A DNA stretch of 12,881 nt from Streptomyces katrae. Its GTDB lineage: Bacteria; Actinomycetota; Actinomycetes; Streptomycetales; Streptomycetaceae. Below are positions 1 to 9,341 of the stretch, in pieces. Each line of letters starts with the position of its first letter. Positions within the stretch are counted from its first letter, which is position 1. Below the pieces are notes generated by a model. The model did not search any database. It saw only the letters and a list, made by a program, of their open reading frames with translations, and was not told where the DNA came from. The stretch covers positions 1 to 12,881 of the forward strand of contig NZ_JZWV01000108.1 of assembly GCF_000966975.1 (NCBI RefSeq). The letters are read 5' to 3'. A program made the position numbers and the translations under genes.

Positions 1-67
1 CAAGATCCGAAAGAGACGGCCTAGGCAGTACGGACCCGGTAACGGGGGGATTCACCCGGGCGGGGGA

Positions 68-1300
68 TCAGTCCACCAGGTCCCGCACCACCGCGTCCGC
101 CAGGAGCCGCCCCCGCAGGGTCAGGACCGCGCGCCCCGCCTCGTACGGGGCCGCCTCCAGGAGGCCGTCGGACAGGGCGCGGCGGGAGGCCGCCAGGCCC
201 GCCGGGGCCAGCAGGGACAGCGGGACGCCGTCGACCAGGCGGAGCTCCAGCAGGATCCGCTCCACCCGCCGGTCCTCCTCGGAGAGGAGCTCGCGTCCCG
301 CGCCCGGGGAGCGGCCCTCGGCGAGGGCCGCCGCGTAGGCGCCGGGGTGCTTGACGTTCCACCAGCGGACCCCGCCCACGTGCGAGTGGGCTCCGGGGCC
401 GGCGCCCCACCAGTCGGCGCCGCGCCAGTACAGCTCGTTGTGCAGGCAGGGCCCGGCCTCGGAGGTGGCCCAGTTCGAGACCTCGTACCAGGAGTACCCG
501 GCCCGCTCCATGACCTCGTCGGCGATCAGGTACCGGTCGGCGTGGACGTCGTCGTCGGTCATCGGGACCTCGCCGCGGCGGATCCGGCGGGCCAGCTGGG
601 TGCCCTCCTCGACGATCAGGGCGTACGCGCTGATGTGGTCGGGGCCGGCGCCGAGCGCGGCGTCCAGGGAGGCCCGCCAGTCCTCGTCGGTCTCACCGGG
701 GGTGCCGTAGATCAGGTCGAGGTTGACGTGCTCGAAGCCCGCCGCGCGCGCCTCGGCGACACAGGCCTCGGGGCGGCCGGGGGTGTGCGTGCGGTCGAGG
801 ACCTTGAGGACGTGCTGCCTGGCGCTCTGCATGCCGAAGGAGATCCGGTTGAACCCGCCCGCGCGCAGCTCCGCCAGGTACTGGGGGTTCACGGACTCGG
901 GGTTGGCCTCGGTGGTGACCTCGGCGTCCTCGGCCAGGCCGAACTCGTCGCGGATCGCCCCGAGCATGCGGACGAGGTCGGCGGCGGGAAGCAGGGTGGG
1001 CGTGCCGCCGCCGACGAAGACGGTCCGCACGGCGCGCGGGTCGTCGCCGAGCACCTTGCGGGCCAGGCGGACCTCGTCGATCAGGGTGTCGGCGTAGTTC
1101 TCGCGGGAGGCGAGGACGCCGCCGGTGCCGCGCAGCTCGGTGGCGGTGTAGGTGTTGAAGTCGCAGTACCCGCAGCGGGTGGCGCAGTACGGGACGTGCA
1201 GGTAGAACCCCAGCGGCCGCTCGCCGGCGCCCGCCAGGGCGTGCGACGGCAGCGAGCCGTCTTCGGGCATGGGGTCACCGTCGGGCAGTGCGGAAGGCAT
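68..1300 (-). CDS. hemW: Radical SAM heme chaperone HemW (coproporphyrinogen III oxidase-like)
   Basis: The 410-residue product carries the radical SAM cluster motif CATRCGYC (Cys39, Cys43, Cys46), the SAM-binding GGGTPT motif at about 97-102, and the HNELYW motif at about 286-291 that I associate with HemW. By family knowledge, HemW binds heme and a 4Fe-4S cluster and passes heme to target proteins in the cytoplasm. It is often misannotated as an oxygen-independent coproporphyrinogen oxidase (HemN). I chose the ATG at 1300 because the protein then begins MPSALPDG, the form I recall from Streptomyces relatives. An in-frame GTG at 1318 would add six residues. The gene lies 57 bases after the acyl-CoA synthetase on the same strand and is probably co-transcribed with it. 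An 11-bp inverted repeat brackets the start codon. Family assignment is firm; the exact start is less so. Confidence 0.93.
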   Translation of the reverse strand: MPSALPDGDPMPEDGSLPSHALAGAGERPLGFYLHVPYCATRCGYCDFNTYTATELRGTGGVLASRENYADTLIDEVRLARKVLGDDPRAVRTVFVGGGTPTLLPAADLVRMLGAIRDEFGLAEDAEVTTEANPESVNPQYLAELRAGGFNRISFGMQSARQHVLKVLDRTHTPGRPEACVAEARAAGFEHVNLDLIYGTPGETDEDWRASLDAALGAGPDHISAYALIVEEGTQLARRIRRGEVPMTDDDVHADRYLIADEVMERAGYSWYEVSNWATSEAGPCLHNELYWRGADWWGAGPGAHSHVGGVRWWNVKHPGAYAAALAEGRSPGAGRELLSEEDRRVERILLELRLVDGVPLSLLAPAGLAASRRALSDGLLEAAPYEAGRAVLTLRGRLLADAVVRDLVD

Positions 1301-1323
1301 GGGCCCATTGTCCCGCACTGCCC
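1283..1323 (-). promoter_or_regulatory. 11-bp inverted repeat enclosing the hemW start codon
   Basis: GGGCAGTGCGG (1283-1293) and CCGCACTGCCC (1313-1323) are perfect reverse complements separated by 19 bases. The hemW ATG (1300-1298) lies in the spacer, next to a 10-bp palindrome, ATGGGCCCAT (1299-1308). In the minus-strand transcript this would fold into an 11-bp GC-rich hairpin with the start codon in its loop. The alternative GTG start at 1318 lies inside one arm. It could limit translation of hemW or act as a partial terminator or mRNA end after the acyl-CoA synthetase. The structure is seen directly; the function is inference. Confidence 0.55.
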
Positions 1324-1357
1324 CATGGTCGTTTACGCCCTCGGCCCCGGGGCGGGG

Positions 1358-3250
<1,893 letters not shown>

Positions 3251-3347
3251 GACATCCTCCGGACCGGGTCCACGCGGCCAGGGCGTGGGCGTGGGGCGCT
3301 TGGGACTGGCGGGGCCGGCCGCCGGGTACACGGCTGGCAGATTTTCA

Positions 3348-3373
3348 TTACCGGCCGGTTAACTGGCCGGTAA
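3348..3373. promoter_or_regulatory. Double palindromic operator-like site upstream of fadD
   Basis: A 26-bp palindrome with one mismatched pair lies 98-123 bases upstream of the fadD GTG. Its arms are TTACCGGCC and GGCCGGTAA around a central GTTAAC. It can also be read as two 15-bp near-palindromes, TTACCGGCCGGTTAA and TTAACTGGCCGGTAA, in opposite orientation and sharing the central TTAA. Size and symmetry suit a dimeric TetR-family repressor, a class that often controls fatty-acid genes in actinomycetes. No regulator gene is adjacent, so the regulator would act from elsewhere. Palindrome seen; regulator class inferred. Confidence 0.6.
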
Positions 3374-3446
3374 CCATCGAGCTTTGATCAGGGTAGAGGC
3401 CGCCCGCCCGGTGCGTAAGGGCCTCCGAGCGGCCGCTTCATAACGA

Positions 3447-3480
3447 AAAGGGCCCCCATGCGTGTGCATGTGGGCCCTTT
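3447..3480 (-). terminator. Hairpin terminator after lepA
   Basis: AAAGGGCCC (3447-3455) pairs perfectly with GGGCCCTTT (3472-3480). After one mismatch a further five pairs form (CATGC with GCATG), closing on a GTGT loop. Read on the minus strand, the stem ends in CCCTTTTCGTT, a short T tract. It starts 22 bases past the lepA stop, so it fits as an intrinsic terminator for lepA. The near symmetry, with A residues on the other side, would allow some action in both directions. Confidence 0.82.
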
Positions 3481-3502
3481 CGCGCGACATGGAACGGCGC
3501 GG

Positions 3503-5368
3503 CTACTTCTTCTTGCCGCTGGACTCGTCGCTGGAGAGGACGGCGATGAAGGCCTCCTGCGGGACCTCCACGGAGCCGACCATCTTCATGCGCTTCTTGC
3601 CTTCCTTCTGCTTCTCCAGCAGCTTCCGCTTACGGGAGATGTCACCGCCGTAGCACTTGGCGAGGACGTCCTTGCGGATGGCGCGGATGGTCTCGCGGGC
3701 GATGACGCGGGAGCCGATCGCGGCCTGGACCGGCACCTCGAAGGCCTGCCGGGGGATGAGCTCGCGCAGCTTGGCGACCAGGCGCACGCCGTAGGCGTAG
3801 GCGGCGTCCTTGTGGCAGACGGCGGAGAAGGCGTCGACCTTGTCGCCGTGCAGCAGGATGTCCACCTTGACCAGGCTGGAGGCCTGCTCGCCGGTGGGCT
3901 CGTAGTCGAGGGAGGCGTATCCGCGCGTCTTGGACTTCAGCTGGTCGAAGAAGTCGAAGACGATCTCCGCGAGGGGGAGGGTGTAGCGGATCTCGACGCG
4001 GTCCTCGGAGAGGTAGTCCATGCCGAGCAGGGTGCCGCGGCGCTGCTGGCAGAGCTCCATGATCGCGCCGATGAACTCGGTGGGCGCGAGGACGGTGGCC
4101 CGGACGACCGGCTCGAAGACGTCCTTGATCTTGCCTTCGGGGAACTCGCTCGGGTTGGTGACGGTGACTTCCTTGCCGTCCTCCAGCACCACCCGGTAGA
4201 CCACGTTGGGCGCGGTGGCGATCAGGTCGAGGCCGAACTCGCGCTCCAGGCGCTCGCGCACCACGTCCAGGTGGAGCAGGCCGAGGAAGCCGACGCGGAA
4301 GCCGAAGCCGAGGGCCGCGGAGGTCTCCGGCTCGTAGACGAGCGCGGCGTCGTTGAGCTGGAGCTTGTCCAGGGCCTCGCGCAGCTCCGGGTAGTCCGAG
4401 CCGTCGAGCGGGTACAGACCGGAGAAGACCATCGGCTTCGGGTCCTTGTAGCCGCCGAGGGACTCGGTGGCGCCGTTCGTCTGCTGGGTGATGGTGTCGC
4501 CGACCTTGGACTGGCGGACGTCCTTCACGCCGGTGATCAGGTAGCCCACCTCGCCGACGGACAGGCCGTCGGCCGGCAGCATCTCGGGCGAGTTGGTGCC
4601 GATCTCCAGCAGCTCGTGCGTGGCGCCGGTGGACATCATCCGGATGCGCTCGCGCTTGTTGAGCGTGCCGTCGACGACACGGACGTAGGTGACCACGCCG
4701 CGGTAGGAGTCGTATACCGAGTCGAAGATCATCGCGCGGGCGGGGGCGTCCTTGACGCCGACCGGGGCCGGAACGGTGTCGACCACGCGGTTGAGCAGCG
4801 CGTCGACGCCGAGGCCGGTCTTCGCCGAGACGCGCAGCACGTCGTCGGGGTCGCAGCCGACCAGGTTCGCGAGCTCCTCGGCGAACTTCTCCGGCTGGGC
4901 GGCCGGCAGGTCGATCTTGTTCAGGACCGGGACGATCGCGAGGTCGTTCTCCATCGCCAGGTACAGGTTGGCGAGGGTCTGGGCCTCGATGCCCTGGGCG
5001 GCGTCCACCAGGAGGATCGTGCCCTCGCAGGCGGCGAGGGAGCGCGAGACCTCGTAGGTGAAGTCGACGTGGCCCGGGGTGTCGATCATGTTCAGGATGT
5101 GCGTGGTCCCGGTCCCGGCGCCCTCGGTGGGGGCCCAGGGCAGACGGACCGCCTGCGACTTGATCGTGATGCCGCGCTCACGCTCGATGTCCATGCGGTC
5201 GAGGTACTGGGCGCGCATCTGCCGCTGGTCGACGACGCCGGTGAGCTGCAGCATCCGGTCGGCGAGGGTCGACTTGCCGTGGTCGATGTGCGCGATGATG
5301 CAGAAATTGCGGATCAGCGCCGGGTCGGTACGGCTCGGCTCGGGCACGTGGCTGGGGATGGCGGGCAC
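3503..5368 (-). CDS. lepA: Elongation factor 4 (LepA), ribosome back-translocase GTPase
   Basis: The 621-residue product has the translational GTPase motifs in order: AHIDHGKST (26-34, P-loop), RGITIK (65-70, switch I), DTPGH (96-100) and NKID (150-153). The EF-G-like domains II, III and V and the LepA-specific C-terminal domain follow, ending in a lysine-rich SSGKKK tail. By family knowledge LepA binds ribosomes and affects elongation or initiation fidelity and 30S assembly. The GTG at 5368 is chosen because AGGA lies six bases upstream and the protein starts [15 protein letters not shown]. The open frame runs further upstream across rpsT and beyond, but that part is antisense shadow. The gene is divergent from rpsT, with 198 bases between their starts, and is followed by a strong hairpin. 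Length matches the family. Confidence 0.97.
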   Translation of the reverse strand: MPAIPSHVPEPSRTDPALIRNFCIIAHIDHGKSTLADRMLQLTGVVDQRQMRAQYLDRMDIERERGITIKSQAVRLPWAPTEGAGTGTTHILNMIDTPGHVDFTYEVSRSLAACEGTILLVDAAQGIEAQTLANLYLAMENDLAIVPVLNKIDLPAAQPEKFAEELANLVGCDPDDVLRVSAKTGLGVDALLNRVVDTVPAPVGVKDAPARAMIFDSVYDSYRGVVTYVRVVDGTLNKRERIRMMSTGATHELLEIGTNSPEMLPADGLSVGEVGYLITGVKDVRQSKVGDTITQQTNGATESLGGYKDPKPMVFSGLYPLDGSDYPELREALDKLQLNDAALVYEPETSAALGFGFRVGFLGLLHLDVVRERLEREFGLDLIATAPNVVYRVVLEDGKEVTVTNPSEFPEGKIKDVFEPVVRATVLAPTEFIGAIMELCQQRRGTLLGMDYLSEDRVEIRYTLPLAEIVFDFFDQLKSKTRGYASLDYEPTGEQASSLVKVDILLHGDKVDAFSAVCHKDAAYAYGVRLVAKLRELIPRQAFEVPVQAAIGSRVIARETIRAIRKDVLAKCYGGDISRKRKLLEKQKEGKKRMKMVGSVEVPQEAFIAVLSSDESSGKKK

Positions 5369-5458
5369 GCAGTGTCCTGATTCTCGGGTCGCTGTCGGAT
5401 CTGCTGTCGAACGGTACGCAGGCTCCCATGGTCCCATGGACCGGGCGATGCGCTCGGT

Positions 5459-5488
5459 TTGGGCCGGTCGGAGCGCGCCTGGTAGCCT
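5459..5488 (+). promoter_or_regulatory. Predicted promoter of rpsT
   Basis: TTGGGC (5459-5464) and TAGCCT (5483-5488) are separated by 18 bases and lie 79 bases before the rpsT start codon. They resemble the -35 (TTGACA) and -10 (TAGGAT-like) elements of the main vegetative sigma factor of Streptomyces. The lepA promoter must lie in the same 198-base divergent gap, but I could not pick one out. Confidence 0.45.
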
Positions 5489-5566
5489 GGGTGGCTGTGT
5501 CTCGCATGCCCTCTCAGCAGACGGGGCACATCCGGAAAAATACTCTGAACCTGAAAAGGCTCTTTC

Positions 5567-5827
5567 GTGGCGAACATCAAGTCCCAGATCAAGCGGAACA
5601 AGACCAACGAGAAGGCCCGCCTTCGCAACAAGTCGGTCAAGTCCGAGCTGCGCACCTTCATCCGCAAGGCCAACGAGGCCATCCTCGCCGGCGACGCGGA
5701 GAAGGCCACCGCTGCGGCCCGCCTGGCTTCCAAGAAGCTGGACAAGGCCGTCTCGAAGGGTGTCATCCACAAGAACGCCGCCGCCAACAAGAAGTCGGCG
5801 CTGGCCTCCAAGGTTGCCGCCATCTGA
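5567..5827 (+). CDS. rpsT: 30S ribosomal protein S20
   Basis: The 86-residue, very basic product begins [21 protein letters not shown], the signature of bacterial S20, and has the Ala/Lys-rich helical character of the family. It binds 16S rRNA early in small-subunit assembly. The start is a GTG with AAAAGG seven bases upstream. It is slightly shorter than the 88 residues I recall for S20 in many Streptomyces, with no missing core motif. It is divergent from lepA, which is a common arrangement in actinomycetes. A likely promoter is at 5459-5488. Two hairpins follow in the 234-base gap before the next gene. Confidence 0.97.
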   Translation: MANIKSQIKRNKTNEKARLRNKSVKSELRTFIRKANEAILAGDAEKATAAARLASKKLDKAVSKGVIHKNAAANKKSALASKVAAI

Positions 5828-5897
5828 GGTTCCGCACTCGATGTGAACGCCGGAAAGGACCAAGCGGGCCCTCTCATCCGCTCCTGACCGGCACCCC

Positions 5898-5937
5898 GCG
5901 CCGCACGCGGCCTGCGTTCGCCACGCGGGTGCGGCGC
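5898..5937 (+). terminator. Candidate rpsT terminator hairpin
   Basis: GCGCCGCAC (5898-5906) and GTGCGGCGC (5929-5937) form a perfect 9-bp stem, 70 bases after the rpsT stop. There is no T tract after it, which is common for actinomycete terminators but weakens the call. Confidence 0.5.
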
Positions 5938-5978
5938 ACCAGCTCCACAGCAGCACACCTGGTCGCAGACCAGTCGTC

Positions 5979-6011
5979 ACTGCCCGTCCGGTTCCCCACC
6001 GGGCGGGCAGT
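5979..6011. promoter_or_regulatory. 14-bp hairpin just upstream of the MocR regulator gene
   Basis: ACTGCCCGTCCGGT (5979-5992) pairs with ACCGGGCGGGCAGT (5998-6011) over 14 positions, with a single T-G wobble and a five-base loop. It ends 50 bases before the regulator start and is followed at 6019-6026 by the palindrome GTGTACAC. It may be a second terminator for rpsT, or a leader or operator structure for the regulator gene. The sequence alone does not decide between these. Confidence 0.5.
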
Positions 6012-6061
6012 GCGCATTGTGTACACCCGACTCGGCACGGGCACGGGAAGCGGGGGGCTGT

Positions 6062-7588
6062 ATGGGGTCGTCGGAACTGCTCATCGTCCTGGACCGGGAC
6101 CGTGGCACTCCACTCCAGCAGCAGGTGTGCGACCAGGTCACCGCCCTCGTGCGGTCGGGTCAGCTGCGGCCGGGCGACGCCATGCCGCCGTCCCGGGAAC
6201 TCGCCCGGCAGCTCGATGTGTCCCGGACCGTCGTCATCCGGGCCTATGAGCTCCTGCGCGCCCACGGGATCCTGACCGCCCGCCGCGGTTCCGGAACCAA
6301 GGTCGCAGGTCTCGCGGGCGGTGCCGCCCCGCCCCGGGCCCCCCGCACGACACCCCCGGTACTCGCCCCGCAGCCGCCCAGGGCCACCGACGGCGGCGAT
6401 GCGCTCTGGCAGCCCTGGGAGCCGGCCCCCACCCATCACCCCCGTACCGCGCTCGACTTCCGCCACGGCACGCCTGCCCTCGCGGACTTCCCCGTCGCCC
6501 GCTGGCGGCAGTCCCTGCACGAGGCCTATGGACGCGCCGACGCCGCGGCGCTCGGTTACGGCCCGGCCGAGGGGTCACCGGCCTTGCGCAGGGAGATCGC
6601 CTCGCTGGTTCGCCAGAGCCGGGCCCTGGACCCGTCCCCCGACCACATCATGGTCACCGGCGGTGCCACCCAGGCCTTGGACATCCTCACCCGGATGCTC
6701 GTCCGGCAGGGGGACGTGGTGGTGATCGAGGACCCCAGCCATACCGTGCTGCGCCAGGTCTTCGGCTGCTCCGAGGCCGCCGTGGTACCCGTCCCCGTGG
6801 ACGAGGAGGGCCTGCGGGTGGCGGACATCGACGCCTGCGTCCGGGCCCAGGGACACGACCCGGCGCGGGTGAAGCTGGTGTACGTGACGCCGTCGCACCA
6901 GTTCCCGACCGGGTTCATCATGTCCGGAACCCGCCGGCGCGCCCTCCTGGAGTGGGCGTACGCGCACGGGGCGACGGTTCTGGAGGACGACTACCACAAC
7001 GAGTTCACGTTCTCCGCGGAGCGGCTGCCGGCGCTGGCGGCCGAGCGGCACCGGGACACCGTCGTCTACGTGGGCAGCTTCAGCAAGACGCTCTTCCCCG
7101 CCCTGCGGATCGGCTACGCGGTGCTGCCCCCGGATCTCGTGCGGCCCTTCCTCGGCATCAAGTGGATCACCGACAGATTGACGCCCATGATCGCCCAGGA
7201 GGCGCTCGGGAGTTTCATCTCCACCGGTGCGTACGCCCGCCACATCAGCCGCATGACCCGGCTGTACCGGCAGCGCCGAAGCCGCCTCCTGGAGGCGTTG
7301 TACGAGCACTTCGGTGCCGAGCTACGGATCTCCGGGGAGGCGGCGGGCCTGCACGTCCTGGTCACCCTCATCGGTGCGCGCGGCGTCCCGGAGGACAGGA
7401 TCACGCGGCTGGCGGCGGCGCGCGGGGTCCGGATCTACCCCGCGTCGGGCTACTTCGTCCAGGACCCGCCGGCCGAGCCGACGTTCCTGATGGGGTATGC
7501 CGCCCTGCCCGTCGCCCAGATCACCGAGGGGGTCGCCCTCCTGGCCGCCGCGGTGCGGGAGGCGACGGGTCGGCCTGCGGCTCCGTGA
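6062..7588 (+). CDS. MocR/PdxR-type GntR-family regulator with aminotransferase-like domain
   Basis: The 508-residue product has an N-terminal GntR winged helix (about 5-80, with [17 protein letters not shown] in the recognition region), a Pro/Ala-rich linker (about 83-125), and a fold-type I aminotransferase domain (about 128-505). The cofactor residues are visible: TPSHQFPTG at 276-284, EDDYHNEF at 308-315, and the Schiff-base lysine Lys342 in [15 protein letters not shown]. MocR proteins use pyridoxal phosphate as a sensed ligand. The PdxR branch controls vitamin B6 synthesis and others control transporters or GABA and taurine use. I chose the ATG at 6062; a TTG at 6017 would add 15 residues without support. 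Unlike most MocR genes it has no divergent partner: rpsT lies upstream in the same direction. Its 3' end overlaps the opposing broken gene by 68 bases. The family is firm; its target is unknown. Confidence 0.9.
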   Translation: MGSSELLIVLDRDRGTPLQQQVCDQVTALVRSGQLRPGDAMPPSRELARQLDVSRTVVIRAYELLRAHGILTARRGSGTKVAGLAGGAAPPRAPRTTPPVLAPQPPRATDGGDALWQPWEPAPTHHPRTALDFRHGTPALADFPVARWRQSLHEAYGRADAAALGYGPAEGSPALRREIASLVRQSRALDPSPDHIMVTGGATQALDILTRMLVRQGDVVVIEDPSHTVLRQVFGCSEAAVVPVPVDEEGLRVADIDACVRAQGHDPARVKLVYVTPSHQFPTGFIMSGTRRRALLEWAYAHGATVLEDDYHNEFTFSAERLPALAAERHRDTVVYVGSFSKTLFPALRIGYAVLPPDLVRPFLGIKWITDRLTPMIAQEALGSFISTGAYARHISRMTRLYRQRRSRLLEALYEHFGAELRISGEAAGLHVLVTLIGARGVPEDRITRLAAARGVRIYPASGYFVQDPPAEPTFLMGYAALPVAQITEGVALLAAAVREATGRPAAP

Positions 7589-8018
7589 AGCGCGGGCGGT
7601 GGAACCGCGCGAGGTGGGCGTGCGGAACGGTGCAGTCGATGCGGCGGGTGCGGCGGCGGTCGGGGGAGACCCGGATGCGGCGCCCTTCGTGGACACGGAC
7701 GGCCTGATCCGCAGCAGCGCGTACACCGCCATGCCGGCCAGTGGCGCCGCGAGGAGCGTGACGAAGACGGGCTGGTGCCCGTGCGCGGTCCAGATGACGC
7801 CGAGGCCCACCGGTCGAGTGCCCACAGCAGCCCCGCGACCAGCAGCAGGAGCTGGGCCAGTCCGTCGGCCTCGGGGCCTCCTGGCCGCTCGGCAGCAGGA
7901 CCACCGTGCGGACACCGAGGTCGGCGGCGGCCTCGACGACACTGCGGAACTGCGCGGTGTAGCGGCCCGCGGCGGGTCGGTAGACGACCAGAATCGAATG
8001 GTTCGTCGGAGTGTTCAT
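7521..8018 (-). pseudogene. Small two-helix membrane protein gene with three compensating frameshifts
   Basis: A good ribosome site (GAGGAG, six bases before ATG at 8018) opens a frame that reads sensibly for 49 residues, to GQEAP. In that frame the next 55-60 codons are rich in Cys, His and Arg with many A/T third bases, which is not coding-like here. Coding character moves to a second frame near 7873 (LAQLLLLVAGLLWALDRW, hydrophobic), to a third frame near 7800-7810 (VFVTLLAAPLAGMAVYALL, hydrophobic), and back to the first near 7695 (a basic tail with GRRIRVSPDRRRTRRID). Adding one base at each of the three points gives a protein of about 166 residues with two membrane helices and an Arg-rich tail. 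It lies 50 bases after the B3/B4 gene on the same strand, so probably one operon. An unshifted 165-codon frame exists and would be called as a normal gene by software. I do not recognise the family. Confidence 0.6.
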
Positions 8019-8068
8019 GGGATGCTCCTCAAGCGAGTCGTGAGCCGCTGCGCCCATGGGATACGGGC

Positions 8069-8839
8069 TCAGCGGGCGGTCGCGGCCGACGGGGCGCCGA
8101 ACAGCTCCCCGGACGACGTGGACCGGTCGAGCACCAGCGGTTTGCCCGGCTCGCCACCGAGGGCGACGAGCCCGTCCACGAGCCGGCGGAGCGCCTCCTC
8201 GACGTCGGCGCGGCCACCGTCGTGCGCGGACTCCACGGTGAGCAGGAGGCGGCGCGGGCCGAGGTCGGTCTTGACCACGTCGCCCTGCCGCCAGTTCCAG
8301 CGCCGCGAGTGGGCGCGGCCCCGCCCGTCGGCGTAGACGACCTCGCCCGGTTCGGGACACTCGGGCGCGTCCGGTGCGCCGAGCGGCAGATAGGTCTCGT
8401 CGCCATGGGCGAGGCGGACCTCCAACTCGCCCTCGACGTCACCGACGTCGCAGGAGGCCACCGGCAGGCGGCTGTCCAGCGACACGGCATTGCACAGGTC
8501 CACCAGGGAGTTGATCCGCGGCAGCCGGTCCCCCTTGGCCACCCTGCGCAGCACGGACTCGGCGGCGCAGGGGAAGCGGTTGGGGTTGACGTCGACGGCC
8601 CGGTAGGCGTCCCGCCAGGCCGCGATCGAGGGCAGCGCGGAGACGTCCGCCTTGGTGAGCTGCGCGGTGTGCAGCCGGTCCTCGGCCGCGGTGAGCTGCG
8701 CCACCACCGCCGGGGCGTCCCTGACGACGTCGATGTGCGGCACGGCGATCAGGCCGAGCACATAGCCGGGTACGCGCTCCGACAGCCGCGCGTCGACGGT
8801 GACGGTCACGGTGCGGGGATCGGCGGGCGTGGTTTCCAT
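8069..8839 (-). CDS. Solo B3/B4 tRNA-binding-domain protein (PheRS beta-like)
   Basis: The 256-residue product matches the free-standing B3/B4 domain family, related to the editing region of phenylalanyl-tRNA synthetase beta. The clearest stretch is residues 72-121, including AWRDAYRAVDVNPNRFPCA and LPRINSLVDLCNAVSL, followed by EPGEVVYADGRGRAHSRRWNWRQGD at about 164-187. In PheRS this fold removes wrongly attached tyrosine from tRNA-Phe. Solo versions may act on mischarged tRNAs in trans, but the substrate of this one cannot be read from the sequence. The ATG at 8839 is chosen because AAGGA lies ten bases upstream; a GTG at 8857 would add six residues with no ribosome site. The broken membrane-protein gene follows 50 bases downstream and the remains of an MFS transporter lie 229 bases upstream, all on the same strand. 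Confidence 0.83.
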   Translation of the reverse strand: METTPADPRTVTVTVDARLSERVPGYVLGLIAVPHIDVVRDAPAVVAQLTAAEDRLHTAQLTKADVSALPSIAAWRDAYRAVDVNPNRFPCAAESVLRRVAKGDRLPRINSLVDLCNAVSLDSRLPVASCDVGDVEGELEVRLAHGDETYLPLGAPDAPECPEPGEVVYADGRGRAHSRRWNWRQGDVVKTDLGPRRLLLTVESAHDGGRADVEEALRRLVDGLVALGGEPGKPLVLDRSTSSGELFGAPSAATAR

Positions 8840-9013
8840 GGGGCGGTGATCCTTCACTTCGGGGCTCTGGGTCGTTCTGGGGGTCGGGGCCGGCGGTCCC
8901 GGTGCCGGGTCCGGCGGTGGTTCCGGCGTCGGTCCTGATGGCCGGTCCGGCGGGTGGTCCGCTGATGACCTGCTCGACCTTAGGGAGCGGGCGGGCCGCC
9001 GGATGTGGCCAAT

Positions 9014-9030
9014 TCCCGGGATTTCCGGGA
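9014..9030. promoter_or_regulatory. Small inverted repeat between the MFS stump and the B3/B4 gene
   Basis: TCCCGG (9014-9019) and CCGGGA (9025-9030) flank a five-base spacer. Together with a perfect 14-bp GC palindrome, CCGGCCGCGGCCGG, at 9043-9056, this lies just after the MFS stop and about 175 bases before the B3/B4 start. It could be terminator remains of the transporter gene or a control site for the B3/B4 gene. The rest of the gap (8840-9010) holds loose GGTCCGG-like repeats and no gene that I can see. Confidence 0.3.
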
Positions 9031-9068
9031 GACCACTTCCGCCCGGCCGCGGCCGGCGGGCCGGCCGG

Positions 9069-9326
9069 TCAGCCGGTCTTCCCCACCGGTTCGGGCTGCC
9101 GGGAGGCCGGTTCCTTCAGAAGTACGCCGATGAGGGCCGTCACCAACGCGAGGACCGCCAGCCCCGCCCCGTACACGCCGAGCCGGTCCAGGGCGTCCGC
9201 ACCGCCGTGGGCCAGCACCCGGCCGCCGAGGAACCCGCCCAGCGAGATGCCGGCGAAGGTGGCCGACGAGTTGAGGGAGAGCAGCAGCGGCCCCGAAGCG
9301 GGTGCGATCGCGAACAGCCGGTGCTG
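9069..9326 (-). pseudogene. C-terminal remnant of an MFS transporter
   Basis: Only the last 85 residues remain. They begin RLFAIAPASGPLLLSLNSSA, then AGISLGGFLGGRVL, then a hydrophobic helix YGAGLAVLALVTALIGVLL, and end in a short polar tail. This is the pattern of helices 10-12 of drug/sugar efflux permeases of the major facilitator superfamily. The first ten or so helices, the start codon and the promoter are absent. Upstream of about 9326 the frame turns to Arg/Pro/Ser-rich nonsense, because it is antisense to the MocR remnant. The break falls within about 13 bases of the break in the plus-strand MocR remnant. The protein cannot be functional. Confidence 0.82.
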
Positions 9327-9341
9327 CTGGGGAGGCTGTTC
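9312..9341. repeat. 8-bp inverted repeat at the deletion junction
   Basis: GAACAGCC (9312-9319) and GGCTGTTC (9334-9341) are perfect reverse complements that flank the point where MFS-coding and MocR-coding sequence meet (9327-9339). One arm lies in the MFS stump and the other at the edge of the MocR stump. It may mark how the deletion formed, or may be chance. Confidence 0.5.

Noticed and set aside
1..67. A possible gene end at the left edge (a short frame ending QDPKETA at a TAG at 22-24), or a terminator after hemW (CCCGG at 35-39 and CCGGG at 56-60).
   Set aside because: Eight codons are too few to identify anything, and the stem is only about five pairs. Neither can be supported from this window.
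3251..3331. A 27-residue upstream start (ATG at 3331) for the acyl-CoA synthetase.
   Set aside because: The added residues are Pro/Gly-rich with no family match, and the GTG at 3250 has GGAGG at good spacing.
3458..5380. A 640-codon open frame on the plus strand opposite lepA.
   Set aside because: Antisense shadow of lepA codon bias, with repetitive Asp/Val/Leu/Gly composition and no ribosome site.
5428..5445. Tandem CCATGG-type repeats in the lepA-rpsT gap, considered as an operator.
   Set aside because: The repeat unit is only about seven bases and the palindrome is imperfect. It is too weak to claim.
5369..6520. A 384-residue N-terminal extension of LepA.
   Set aside because: It would run antisense through rpsT and into the MocR gene. 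LepA itself begins at the GTG at 5368 with a ribosome site.
8840..8970. GGTCCGG-like short repeats upstream of the B3/B4 gene, considered as a tandem repeat array.
   Set aside because: The units are irregular in length and sequence, as expected from GC-biased non-coding DNA.
8902..9339. An N-terminal part for the plus-strand MocR remnant in the same open frame.
   Set aside because: This stretch is Pro/Ser/Arg-rich, partly antisense to the MFS remnant, has no winged-helix motif, and has no ribosome site.
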